NCBI GenBank assembly: GCA_017642335.1
Contig: JAGCPF010000037.1
Span: 1-64,000, forward strand
Reading direction: 5' to 3'
Length of the DNA stretch: 64,000 nt
From: Fibrobacter sp.
Lineage (GTDB): Bacteria; Fibrobacterota; Fibrobacteria; Fibrobacterales; Fibrobacteraceae
Shown here: positions 45,853 to 54,411 of the stretch, piece by piece
How positions within the stretch are numbered: position 1 is the stretch's first letter
Layout: every line of letters begins with the position of its first letter
The notes under the pieces: model-generated
Told to the model about the DNA's origin: nothing
The model's database searches: none
What the model saw: only the letters and a program-made list of their open reading frames with translations
Program-made: the position numbers and the translations under genes

Positions 45853-45859
45853 GATAAGT

Positions 45860-45888
45860 ATTATACATTATTTTAAGCAAAAAAGCAA
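45860..45888 (-). promoter_or_regulatory. Sigma-70-like promoter of the ATPase gene
   Basis: On the minus strand TTGCTT (45888-45883), 17-bp spacer, TATAAT (45865-45860). Start expected near 45853, directly before the operator-like palindromes. Confidence 0.65.
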
Positions 45889-45942
45889 GGATTAAGTTCT
45901 TTTCTTTGAAAAATTTACGTTTTTTCGTCCATTTTTACGATT

Positions 45943-46389
45943 TTAGGCCTTGTAGGGTCGTTTTGGGAGGCAATAGATCAAGGCCGCCGAGGCGACCATT
46001 GATGATTGCACAATTTCTTTGTTCTTATACACGACAAAAGCTTTTCCATCAATATTAAAAGCATTTAAATAGTTGTCACCAAGCTTTGATATTTTATGCA
46101 AACTAAAAGCTCGCAGTGAAGTATCTTCCTGACATTTGTTATTAACAACCATTTGAAGTTTGCTGACACCAGCAACTGAAAAAGATATATGATTTTCATC
46201 ATAAGCAAATCCAGGAAGAACAATTTTTGCACCATCAATCGTAATAGGGCAACTCCAAAGGTGGTCTCCATTTAAATTGGAGACAATGAAATTTGAGAGC
46301 GAAGAATCTGTCAGATTCTCATTTATCGTCACATTAAAAGTTTTGTCAAAACTATCTATCCAAAATGAATTTTCCGCTCCACCACACAT
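45943..46389 (-). CDS. Hypothetical protein, possibly a truncated remnant
   Basis: 148 residues with moderate beta-type composition (FDKTFNVTINENLTDSSLSN; GFAYDENHISFSVAG). The frame stays open for ~20 codons upstream of the only ATG (46389) with no start codon and no ribosome site. The last ~20 residues (SSMVASAALIYC) come from a stem sequence shared with the terminator at 43895-43919. These features suggest a gene that has lost its 5' end and whose 3' end runs into a repeat. No domain recognised. Confidence 0.4.
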   Translation of the reverse strand: MCGGAENSFWIDSFDKTFNVTINENLTDSSLSNFIVSNLNGDHLWSCPITIDGAKIVLPGFAYDENHISFSVAGVSKLQMVVNNKCQEDTSLRAFSLHKISKLGDNYLNAFNIDGKAFVVYKNKEIVQSSMVASAALIYCLPKRPYKA

Positions 46390-46540
46390 GCCTGGATATC
46401 GCTTCGTTGTATCACATTCTATGGGAAGTTTTAAGACCGGACGGGCTTACAGCGTGCCGCTCCGGCTCACGAAGGTTCCGGCTCGGTTCCTGGAATTTCT
46501 GTTATCTTTCTTGGTTGCGAATGAATTTCGCTATCTCAAC

Positions 46541-46579
46541 AAAAAATAATCCCTCTCTTGACGAGAGGGATTATTTTGT
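46541..46579 (-). terminator. Terminator of the tRNA-Arg transcript
   Basis: 13-bp stem AATAATCCCTCTC / GAGAGGGATTATT with a 5-nt loop, followed by T on the minus strand. Confidence 0.85.
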
Positions 46580-46582
46580 TTC

Positions 46583-46656
<74 letters not shown>

Positions 46657-46773
46657 TAGATGTGCCCCAAATATAGCTAAAATCATGCCGTTGTCAAGGG
46701 TTTTTCTCGAAAAACAAAAAAATAATTTTAAAAAGATTTCTAGATTTAGCCAAAAAATTTCAAAGAAGCATCG

Positions 46774-49113
46774 ATGAACAAGCTCCTTCCTTACCTCGAA
46801 AAAATCAAGCCCGTCCTGGACGTGGTTCTCCAGTTCCTGAAAAAGCTCTTTTCCGACAGGAAAGTCGTCAAGTGGCTGCTCATCCTGTTTATCCCCGTCT
46901 TGCTGGGCTTCATCGCCGTCATCGTGACTTACGTGCACTTCTCACCCGAACTGCCCTCGCTTTCCCAGCTGGAGCAGATTAACCCGCGCCTCGTCACGAA
47001 CATCTACGACATGAACGGGAAAATCGCCCATGAATATTATGTAGAACGCCGCGAGTGGGTCAGTTTCGACTCCATCCCCGCCGACGTCTACCACGCCGTG
47101 ATGGCCATCGAAGACCGCGAATTCTTCAACCACTGGGGCATGAACGTCTGGGCCATCCCGAGCGCCATCCTCGAGAGCGTGACCTCCGGCAAAAAGATGC
47201 GCGGTGCGTCCACCCTCACCCAGCAGTTGACAAAGCTCTTGTTCCTCACGCCTGAACGTTCCATTTCGCGTAAGATCAAGGAAGCGATGACGGCCATCCG
47301 CATCGAGCAGACCTACACCAAGGAAGAAATCCTCGAATTCTACATGAACGAGGTCTACCTGTCCGGCGGAAACTACGGGTTCCAGGCCGCAGGACGCTTC
47401 TACTTCGGCCGCCCGTTGGATAGCCTCACCATCCCCGAAATCGCCGTGCTCGCCGGTATGCTCCAGCGCCCGGAGGCCTACCGCCCCGACCGCAAGCCCG
47501 AGGCCTCCCTCGAACGCCGCAACACGGTCCTCTACGCCATGTACGACGCCGGTTTCATCACCAAGGAACAGTACCGCGAATTCATCAAGACCCCCATCAC
47601 CCTTGCCGAAAAGGAAGAAGACCAGGGTGCGGGGCTGTACTTCTACGAAGAAATCCGCAAGTACATGGAAAAGAAGTACGGCGAAAACTCGCTGTATGCA
47701 GACGGCGTTTCCATCAACTCGACTATCGACCCCGATATCCAGGCCTTCGCGGACAGCGTCTCCCAGGTTCAGGTGGAAAGGGTCCGCAAGCGCATCAAGC
47801 GCAGGGCCTGCAAGAGACTTTTCCTGCACAAGAAGTATGACATGCCCGAAGACAGCATCATCGCCCACTTCGACAGCATCTACGCCTTGTTCAAGAAGGA
47901 CTACCTGCAGGAAGACCTCAAGCGTCCGGCCCTCAAGCGCCGGTTCCCCGACAGTATCCTTTACCACCACGCCGAAGTCGCGGCAATCCTTATCGAAAAC
48001 GAGACCGGCGCCATCCGCGCCATGGTCGGCGGCAGCGACTACAACCAGTCCCGCTGGAACCGCGCTGTCCAGTCCCTCCGCCAGCCGGGTTCCTCGTTCA
48101 AGCCCTTCGTTTATGCAACGGCCATGGACAACGGCGCAAGCCCGTGCGACTCCGTCAACGACTCCCCCGTCACCATTCCCGACCCGGACGACAAGAACCC
48201 GAACAAGGTCTGGCGCCCGGCCAACTTCGACCACGATTTCCAGGGCATGATGACGCTCCGTGCCGCCCTCTACAAGTCCAAAAACCTGCCCGCCATCCTC
48301 ACCGGCATGAAGTACGGCCTCAGCAACGTGGTGAACTACGCACGTAAATTCGGCATCAAGCGCGCACCGCTCATGGCGGTCCCGAGTCTCGCCCTGGGTT
48401 CCGTCGGCGCAACCCTCATGGAAATGACGTCCGCCTACACGGTGTTCCCCAACGGCGGTAACCGCATCGAGCCCTACATGATTGAATCCATCGTGGACCG
48501 CAACGGCGAAGTCATCGAGAAAAACTCCAAGGTCGAACACGAAGTGCTCCGCCCAGCATCGGCATACCTGATGGTCGACATGCTCAAGGACGTGAACGTC
48601 CGCGGTACGGCTGCACGTGTATGGGCCAGCGGATTCACGCACCCGAGCGGCGGCAAGACCGGTACGACGAACGACTACACCGACGCCTGGTACATCGGCT
48701 TTACCAAGCAGTACACCTTGGGCGTTTGGATTGGTTCCGACAGTCCGGGCACCATGGGCGCAGGCCACACCGGTACCGAAGATGCGCTCCCCATCTGGAT
48801 TGCCACGATGAAGCAGTTGCACAAGGACCTCCCGCGCAAGCCGTTCCCCGTGCCTAAGGGAGTCGTGAGCCGCGGCATCTGCAACCACACAGGAAAGATT
48901 GCTGGCGAGTTCTGCAATTCCAAGACGTACTGCCTCTACACTGCAGGCTATGCGCCCGAAGAAATGTGCGACGGCAACCACTTCGAAGTCAAGACGAAGT
49001 CCGCCGACGACGCCACTCTCTTCAGCAACAAGAACGCCGCCAAGGGTGTCGTCAGCGATCCCAAGGACAAGAAGAGCGGGCCTGTGAAGAAGAGCGCAAG
49101 AAAGATGTTCTAG
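46774..49113 (+). CDS. Penicillin-binding protein 1A (bifunctional GT51 and transpeptidase)
   Basis: A 779-residue class A PBP that polymerises and cross-links peptidoglycan. There is one TM anchor at ~35-55 (WLLILFIPVLLGFIAVIV). GT51 domain: EDREFFNHWGMN, GASTLTQQLTKLLFL, RKIKEAMTAIRIEQ, LAGMLQRPEAY. Transpeptidase: SxxK in GSSFKPFVYATA, SxN in SKN, and KTG in GGKTGTTNDYTDAWY. A Cys-containing C-terminal segment (CNHTGKIAGEFC) and a Lys/Ser tail follow. A TAGATTTA box lies ~30 nt upstream. It is a second glycosyltransferase beside mtgA (28175-29227). Confidence 0.94.
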   Translation: MNKLLPYLEKIKPVLDVVLQFLKKLFSDRKVVKWLLILFIPVLLGFIAVIVTYVHFSPELPSLSQLEQINPRLVTNIYDMNGKIAHEYYVERREWVSFDSIPADVYHAVMAIEDREFFNHWGMNVWAIPSAILESVTSGKKMRGASTLTQQLTKLLFLTPERSISRKIKEAMTAIRIEQTYTKEEILEFYMNEVYLSGGNYGFQAAGRFYFGRPLDSLTIPEIAVLAGMLQRPEAYRPDRKPEASLERRNTVLYAMYDAGFITKEQYREFIKTPITLAEKEEDQGAGLYFYEEIRKYMEKKYGENSLYADGVSINSTIDPDIQAFADSVSQVQVERVRKRIKRRACKRLFLHKKYDMPEDSIIAHFDSIYALFKKDYLQEDLKRPALKRRFPDSILYHHAEVAAILIENETGAIRAMVGGSDYNQSRWNRAVQSLRQPGSSFKPFVYATAMDNGASPCDSVNDSPVTIPDPDDKNPNKVWRPANFDHDFQGMMTLRAALYKSKNLPAILTGMKYGLSNVVNYARKFGIKRAPLMAVPSLALGSVGATLMEMTSAYTVFPNGGNRIEPYMIESIVDRNGEVIEKNSKVEHEVLRPASAYLMVDMLKDVNVRGTAARVWASGFTHPSGGKTGTTNDYTDAWYIGFTKQYTLGVWIGSDSPGTMGAGHTGTEDALPIWIATMKQLHKDLPRKPFPVPKGVVSRGICNHTGKIAGEFCNSKTYCLYTAGYAPEEMCDGNHFEVKTKSADDATLFSNKNAAKGVVSDPKDKKSGPVKKSARKMF

Positions 49114-49182
49114 GGTGCGCTTTTCCCTTGATTTTAAAGGGATTGCGTCATTTCGGCCCTTAACAAAAATCTTAAATTTTTC

Positions 49183-49190
49183 TATCTTTT
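49183..49190 (+). promoter_or_regulatory. TATCTTTT box upstream of rlmN
   Basis: Ends 6 nt before the rlmN ATG; TATCTTTTG fits TAnnTTTG with one extra T. No ribosome site. Confidence 0.4.
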
Positions 49191-49196
49191 GGGCCT

Positions 49197-50270
49197 ATGG
49201 AATGGCCGCGCAACATAAAGACCCTGACGACTGACGAGCTCAAGGCTTGGCTCAGGGACGTGAACGAAAAGCAATACCGCGCCGACCAAATCCAGAAATG
49301 GCTTTTCTGCCAGCAGGTCCGCAGTTTTGACGAGATGGTGAACGTCCCGCCGGCACTGCGCGAAAAGCTAGCCGAGCAGTTCAGCATGCTCGCCCTCAAG
49401 GAAAACCAGCACCTGGTCTCTACCGACGGCACCGTGAAATGGCTCCTGGAAACCTGGGACGGCCACCACATCGAAACCGTGATGATTCCCGCGAACGGTC
49501 GCTTTTCCGTTTGCGTGTCCACGCAGATTGGCTGCGCACAGAACTGCGCCTTCTGCCGTACCGCCAAGATGGGGTTCACCCGCAACCTCGAAGCCGGCGA
49601 AATCCTCGAAGAAATCCTCACCGTCAACTGGTACCTTAAGGACAACGGCATCCTCGACGAGGACGGCAAAATCGCCCAGGTCACGAACATCATCTTCATG
49701 GGCATGGGAGAGCCGCTCAACAACCTGGAGCAGGTCCACCGCGTCTGCTGCACGCTGCACAACCAGAGCCTTTTCAACATGGGCGCAAAGCGCATGACCG
49801 TGAGCACTTCGGGCGTTGTCCCCAAGATGAAGGAACTCGTGGACAGGAACACGCCTTGCTGCCTCGCCGTGAGCCTCAACAGCACGAACAACGAATACCG
49901 TTCGTCCGTGATGCCCGTGAACAAGGTGTGGCCCATCGAGAAACTCCTCGAAGCCGTCGACGAGTACATCCGCCGCACCGACAACTACGTGACCTTCGAA
50001 TTCGTGCTCATCCAAGGCATCACCTGCACACCGAAGGCCGCCAAGGAACTTATCCGCATTTGCGCACCGCGCCGTGTGAAGGTGAACGCCATCGTCTTAA
50101 ACGACGGCGACGACCCGACGCTACATGCCCCGACCCCCGAAGAGGTCGAAGATTTTCTCGCCACCGTGCGAGCTGCAGAAGTACAAATAACGATCCGCAA
50201 CCCCCGCGGCAGGGACATCCTCGCCGCCTGTGGGCAACTCGCGTACAAAAAGGAAGGTAAAAAATGTTAA
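49197..50270 (+). CDS. rlmN: 23S rRNA (adenine-2503-C2) / tRNA methyltransferase RlmN
   Basis: Radical SAM enzyme making m2A2503 in 23S rRNA (and m2A37 in some tRNAs). The 357 residues have an N-terminal helical domain (RADQIQKWLFCQQVRSFDEM), the cluster motif CAQNCAFC within STQIGCAQNC, MGMGEPLNN, and the C-terminal catalytic Cys in GRDILAACGQL. Its stop overlaps the start of the next gene by 7 nt, implying coupling. Confidence 0.96.
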   Translation: MEWPRNIKTLTTDELKAWLRDVNEKQYRADQIQKWLFCQQVRSFDEMVNVPPALREKLAEQFSMLALKENQHLVSTDGTVKWLLETWDGHHIETVMIPANGRFSVCVSTQIGCAQNCAFCRTAKMGFTRNLEAGEILEEILTVNWYLKDNGILDEDGKIAQVTNIIFMGMGEPLNNLEQVHRVCCTLHNQSLFNMGAKRMTVSTSGVVPKMKELVDRNTPCCLAVSLNSTNNEYRSSVMPVNKVWPIEKLLEAVDEYIRRTDNYVTFEFVLIQGITCTPKAAKELIRICAPRRVKVNAIVLNDGDDPTLHAPTPEEVEDFLATVRAAEVQITIRNPRGRDILAACGQLAYKKEGKKC

Positions 50271-50884
50271 CGCAGAACCTCCCGGAATTCTGGGACAACC
50301 TCTATGCCGAAGGCAAGGACTACTGGAATTTCAAGAAGGCGACACCGGCCCTGCTTGAATTCTTCAAGCATCCCTCCTGCCCCGCAACGGGTTCCGTATT
50401 GATTCCCGGCGCAGGGTTCGGCTACGACGCCGAGGCCTGGGCAGAACGTGGTCACGAAGTTCTCGCCGTAGACTTTGCCCCGACAGCTGTGGACGAACTG
50501 GACCACTTGAGCCGTAAGCACAAGAATCTGCACTCGCTGGACCTCGACCTGTTCTCGCTTTCTCCCAAGGACGCAAAGCGCGGCGGACAGCTTTTCGACA
50601 TCGTTTACGATTACGGTGCATTCTCCGCCATCCACCCGGGACGTCGCGACGAATTTTTCGAAGTCTGCTACAAGATGCTCAAGGACGACGGACTTTTCAT
50701 TTGCCTCATGTACCCGCTGATGAACGGAAAGACCTTGCAGGGGCCTCCGCACTGCACGAGCGAAGGCGAACTCATGGCCCGCCTGGGCGGCGTGTTCGAC
50801 GTGGTGGAACGCATCCCCGCGGTGAACAGCATCCCCGGCCGCGAAGGCAAGGAAGAATTCTGGCTCATGAAGAAGGTTGTTTAG
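50264..50884 (+). CDS. SAM-dependent methyltransferase, TPMT-like
   Basis: 206 residues. FWDNLYAEGKDYWNFKKATPAL at the N-terminus and VLIPGAGFGYDAEAWAERGHEVLAVDF (SAM motif I) match the thiopurine S-methyltransferase-like family, which acts on small thiols, halides or metalloids. VYDYGAFSAIHPGRRDEF and YPLMNGKTLQGPP follow. The true substrate is unknown. It is translated in overlap with rlmN. Confidence 0.85.
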   Translation: MLTQNLPEFWDNLYAEGKDYWNFKKATPALLEFFKHPSCPATGSVLIPGAGFGYDAEAWAERGHEVLAVDFAPTAVDELDHLSRKHKNLHSLDLDLFSLSPKDAKRGGQLFDIVYDYGAFSAIHPGRRDEFFEVCYKMLKDDGLFICLMYPLMNGKTLQGPPHCTSEGELMARLGGVFDVVERIPAVNSIPGREGKEEFWLMKKVV

Positions 50885-50886
50885 CG

Positions 50887-51023
50887 GTGAGCAGTGAGCT
50901 ATGAGCTATCAGCAATGAGCCATGAGCTGCGAGCTGTTCAGTATGGTATTAACTAATTTTTAAAAATAAAAGAGCATTGAGCAAAAGTCCTCATCACTCA
51001 AAACTCACTGCTCATAACTGATA
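50887..51023. repeat. Two opposed heptamer arrays upstream of the SEC-C gene
   Basis: Left array 50887-50935, seven units (GTGAGCA, GTGAGCT, ATGAGCT, ATCAGCA, ATGAGCC, ATGAGCT, GCGAGCT). Right array 50989-51023, five units of complementary type (CCTCATC, ACTCAAA, ACTCACT, GCTCATA, ACTGATA). About 50 bp of AT-rich DNA lies between, so the RNA could fold into a long imperfect stem. The right array ends just before the ribosome site. Confidence 0.75.
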
Positions 51024-51033
51024 AGGATGGAAT

Positions 51034-51531
51034 ATGTCTAAAGATTTATGCCCCTGCGGTAGCGGAAAAGAATACGGCGAATGCTGCGAACCGATTATCA
51101 AGGGTACAGCCCTGGCCGCCTCCCCCGAAGCCCTGATGCGCTCCCGCTACACGGCTTATGCCAAGCACGAAATCAAGTGGCTCAAGGATTCTCTCGAAGC
51201 GACCCAGCGTAGCGACTTCGACGAACCGAGCGTGACCGCCTGGAGCAACGACTCCGAATGGCTCGGCATCGAGATCAAGCAGACCAAGACCGAAGAAGAA
51301 AAGAACATCGGCTGGGTCGAATTCATCGCTCGCTTCAAGCAGGGCAACGTCACCCGCAACCACCACGAACTCGGCGAGTTCCACAAGGTGGGCGGCGCAT
51401 GGTTCTTCTACGACGGCCGTGCCGTGAAGCAGGAAACTGTCCGCCACGAAGGTCCCGTCGTTGGCCGCAACGACCCGTGCCCGTGCGGCTCCGGCAAGAA
51501 GTACAAGAAGTGCTGCGGCGCTGGCAAGTAA
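51034..51531 (+). CDS. YchJ-like protein with two SEC-C zinc motifs
   Basis: 165 residues. SEC-C motifs at both ends: [15 protein letters not shown] (residues 6-20) and [14 protein letters not shown] near the C-terminus, each a Cys4-type zinc site. The middle ([31 protein letters not shown]) is the NTF2-like YchJ domain. The SEC-C motif in SecA binds SecB and ribosomes; the function of free YchJ proteins is not established. Ribosome site AAGGA. It lies 9 nt before argC. Confidence 0.88.
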   Translation: MSKDLCPCGSGKEYGECCEPIIKGTALAASPEALMRSRYTAYAKHEIKWLKDSLEATQRSDFDEPSVTAWSNDSEWLGIEIKQTKTEEEKNIGWVEFIARFKQGNVTRNHHELGEFHKVGGAWFFYDGRAVKQETVRHEGPVVGRNDPCPCGSGKKYKKCCGAGK

Positions 51532-51540
51532 GGAAAAACC

Positions 51541-52506
51541 ATGTTCAAAGTTTTCGTAGACGGTGAAGCAGGTACGACTGGCCTGCAGATTTATGAGAGA
51601 CTCGCGAAGCGCAACGATGTCGAAGTGTTGCGTATTGCTCCCGAATTGCGCAAGGATACCGCCGAGCGCAAGAGGCTCATCAACGAGTCCGATGTCACCT
51701 TCCTCTGCCTGCCCGACGCAGCCGCTATCGAAAGTGCCGCCCTCTGCGACAACCCGAACACGTGCGTGATCGACGCCTCGACGGCACACCGCGTGAACCC
51801 GGCCTGGACCTACGGCATGCCCGAGCTCTCCGCCGCCCAGCGCGAAGCCATCTCGAAGAGCAAGCGCATCGCGAACCCCGGTTGCCACGCCTCGGGATTC
51901 ATCCTCGGCGTGTACCCTCTGGTTGCCGCGGGCATCCTCCCGAAGAGCGCAAACGTTTCCGCCTACAGCATCACCGGTTATTCCGGCGGCGGCAAAAAGC
52001 TCATCGCCGAATACGAAGAAACCGCGGCGATGGAACACAAGGCTGGCGAATCAAAGGCCATCATGGCCCCCGCCCCCTATGCTCTTGCACTGGCCCACAA
52101 GCATCTCCCCGAGATGAAGAAGTACTGCGAACTCGAGAACACGCCGTTCTTCAACCCGGTACTCGGTCCCTACTACAAGGGCATGGCCGTGACGGTTTCC
52201 ATCTTCGCGAACACGCTCACCAAGAAGCTTGACCCCGAAGGCCTCACCGAAGTCCTCGCCAAGCACTACGAAGGTAGCCGCTTCGTGAAGGTGATGCCCT
52301 ACGAGGCAGCCCCCGTGCTGTTCAACGGAAGGCTCGACCCGACGGTCTGCAACGACACGAACAACGCCCGCATCCAGGTCTTCGGCAACAAAGACGTGAT
52401 GCAGGTGACGACGATTATCGACAACCTGGGCAAGGGCGCAAGCGGCGCCGCCATCCAGAACATGAACATCGCGCTCGGCCTCGACGAAAGCATCAGTCTC
52501 GTTTAA
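51541..52506 (+). CDS. argC: N-acetyl-gamma-glutamyl-phosphate reductase (type 2)
   Basis: NADPH-dependent third step of arginine synthesis. 321 residues, the short type 2 form. Nucleotide-binding FVDGEAGTTGLQIYERL, the TFLCLPDAAAIE strand, the catalytic Cys in ANPGCHASGFILG, then ITGYSGGGKKLIAEYE and the conserved end GAAIQNMNIALGLDE. No other arg gene is in the window; neighbours are SEC-C and obgE. Confidence 0.95.
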   Translation: MFKVFVDGEAGTTGLQIYERLAKRNDVEVLRIAPELRKDTAERKRLINESDVTFLCLPDAAAIESAALCDNPNTCVIDASTAHRVNPAWTYGMPELSAAQREAISKSKRIANPGCHASGFILGVYPLVAAGILPKSANVSAYSITGYSGGGKKLIAEYEETAAMEHKAGESKAIMAPAPYALALAHKHLPEMKKYCELENTPFFNPVLGPYYKGMAVTVSIFANTLTKKLDPEGLTEVLAKHYEGSRFVKVMPYEAAPVLFNGRLDPTVCNDTNNARIQVFGNKDVMQVTTIIDNLGKGASGAAIQNMNIALGLDESISLV

Positions 52507-52538
52507 TCTCCCAAACCACCAACCACAAGCCACTCCCC

Positions 52539-53540
52539 ATGTTTTTAGACGAAAAATCAATTGAAGTTCGCTCCGGCAAGGGCGGTGACGGCATCGTCAG
52601 TTTCCACCGCGAAAAGTTCGTGCCCCTGGGCGGACCCGACGGCGGGGACGGCGGGCGTGGCGGTCACGTGATCCTGCGAGTCAACGAGCAATACTCCACG
52701 CTGCTCGACATGGGCAACGCACGCCTTTACAAGGCAGGCAACGGCCAGCCCGGCGGCGCGAAGCGCTGCACAGGGGCATCGGCCGACGACCTCATCGTGG
52801 ATGTTCCGCGCGGCACCATCGTCAAGGACGCCGATGGTCGCATCCTCGCCGACCTCACCGAAGCAGGCCAGAAGTGGATTGCTGCACGCGGCGGCAAGGG
52901 TGGCATGGGCAACCAGCATTTCGCCACTCCCAAGGTGCAGGCGCCCCGCAAGTGCACTCCCGGCGAGAAGGGCGAACGTCGCGAGCTTTTCCTGGAACTC
53001 AAGCTCATGGCCGACGTAGGCCTCGTGGGTTTCCCGAACGCAGGCAAGTCGAGCCTCGTGAACAAGATTTCTAGCGGTCGCCCGAAAGTCGGCGACTATC
53101 CCTTCACCACGCTCGAGCCCGTCCTCGGCATCGTGCAGATGAACGGCCACAGCTTCGTGGTGGCAGACATTCCGGGACTCCTCGAAGGCGCGAGCGAAGG
53201 CAAGGGCCTCGGCCACCAGTTCCTCAAGCACATCGAGCGCACGCACACACTGCTGTTCGTCATCGACGGCTTCGCCGAGAACGCCTACGAGCAATTCACC
53301 GTTCTCAAGGACGAGCTCAAGGCATTCCACCCCAAGCTGGCCCAGAAACCGTATGTCATCGCCCTGAACAAGAGCGACCTCGGGATAGATGCAGCCATCA
53401 AGAAATTCAAGGCCCACAAGGAAAAATTCATCGTCACTTCGGCCCTAAATGGCGACGGATGCCGCGAATTGGCCACCGAACTGGACAAGGCAGTCCCCCA
53501 TAAGCAAAAAAAACGCTCCGGATGGTCATCTAAAGTTTGA
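52539..53540 (+). CDS. obgE: Obg/CgtA GTPase
   Basis: Essential ribosome-assembly and stress GTPase. 333 residues: the Gly-rich Obg fold (IEVRSGKGGDGIVSFHREK; GPDGGDGGRGGHV), then the G domain with G1 GFPNAGKSSL, G2 region YPFTTLEP, G3 DIPGLLEGAS and G4 NKSD. The variable C-terminal domain is missing beyond a short basic tail (KKRSGW), as in many short Obg proteins. Confidence 0.96.
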   Translation: MFLDEKSIEVRSGKGGDGIVSFHREKFVPLGGPDGGDGGRGGHVILRVNEQYSTLLDMGNARLYKAGNGQPGGAKRCTGASADDLIVDVPRGTIVKDADGRILADLTEAGQKWIAARGGKGGMGNQHFATPKVQAPRKCTPGEKGERRELFLELKLMADVGLVGFPNAGKSSLVNKISSGRPKVGDYPFTTLEPVLGIVQMNGHSFVVADIPGLLEGASEGKGLGHQFLKHIERTHTLLFVIDGFAENAYEQFTVLKDELKAFHPKLAQKPYVIALNKSDLGIDAAIKKFKAHKEKFIVTSALNGDGCRELATELDKAVPHKQKKRSGWSSKV

Positions 53541-53603
53541 CTTTTATCCAAAATTTTTATAAATATATACAAGTAAGTTCTTGATTTTTACGGAGTTACG
53601 TTA

Positions 53604-53948
53604 ATGGCAGCAGTCAAGGGTAACATTACGAAAAAAGATATCGTCGAAGATATCTCGGCACGTACCGGCCTCACCCAGGTCGATACCAAGGCTATTGTCG
53701 AATGTTTCCTGGACTCCATCATCAAGGCCATGTCCAGCGGGAACAATATCGAAATCCGCGGTTTCGGTCGCTTCAAAATCAAGGAACGCAAGGAACGCCT
53801 CGCCAGGAACCCGCGTACCGGCGAATCCGTGAAAGTCGATGCAGGCATCAAGCCCGTCTTCGAAGCCAGCCGCGAACTTACCAAGCTCTTGAACGATGTC
53901 GTTTCGGACGTCATTCCCGAAGAGATGACCACGCGTACCGATGGCTAG
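53604..53948 (+). CDS. HU/IHF-family DNA-binding protein
   Basis: 114-residue DNA-bending protein. ITKKDIVEDISARTGLTQ, the strand NIEIRGFGRFKIKERKERLARNP (beta-arm region with RNPRTGE) and VDAGIKPVFEASRELTK are the family core. The C-terminus has ~15 extra acidic residues. It overlaps smpB by 8 nt, so the two are co-translated. HU or IHF cannot be told apart from this alone. Confidence 0.93.
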   Translation: MAAVKGNITKKDIVEDISARTGLTQVDTKAIVECFLDSIIKAMSSGNNIEIRGFGRFKIKERKERLARNPRTGESVKVDAGIKPVFEASRELTKLLNDVVSDVIPEEMTTRTDG

Positions 53949-54411
53949 CAAAGAATCGAAAACTCCCGTAATCCAGAACCGCAAGGCCAATCACCTCTAT
54001 TTCGTCGACGAGACGTTTGAAGTGGGTATTATGCTCATTGGCTCCGAAATCAAGTCCATCCGCGATGGCAAGTGTACCCTAGGCGAAGCCTGGGTCGACA
54101 TCACCGAAGACAAGAACGAACTCTGGCTCGTCGGGGCGCATATCGACGAATACCTATTCGCGAACCGGTTCAACCATTTCCCCGCCCGCCGCCGCAAACT
54201 GCTCGCGCACGTCCACGAAATACAGAAAATGCGCAAGGCGAAGGAACAGAAGGGCTGCACCATCGTTCCGCTCAAAATGTATTTTAAAAATCGAATTGCA
54301 AAACTTGAAGTAGGAATATGCCGAGGCAAGGATCAACGCGACAAGCGACAGGATATCATCAATCGCGACGCCAAGATGGAAATCGCGCGCATTGCAAAAG
54401 CCCGTCGCTAA
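53941..54411 (+). CDS. smpB: SsrA-binding protein SmpB
   Basis: Binds tmRNA and delivers it to stalled ribosomes. 156 residues: NRKANHLYFVDETFEVGIMLIGSEIKSIRDGK is the conserved N-terminal block (shown in parts: VGIMLIGSEIKSIR; EAWVDI), then HVHEIQKMRKAKEQKGCTIVPLKMYFKN and a basic C-terminal tail (RDKRQDIINRD...IARIAKARR) that reads the empty A site. The last 94 nt overlap the next gene if that starts at its first ATG. Confidence 0.95.
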   Translation: MASKESKTPVIQNRKANHLYFVDETFEVGIMLIGSEIKSIRDGKCTLGEAWVDITEDKNELWLVGAHIDEYLFANRFNHFPARRRKLLAHVHEIQKMRKAKEQKGCTIVPLKMYFKNRIAKLEVGICRGKDQRDKRQDIINRDAKMEIARIAKARR

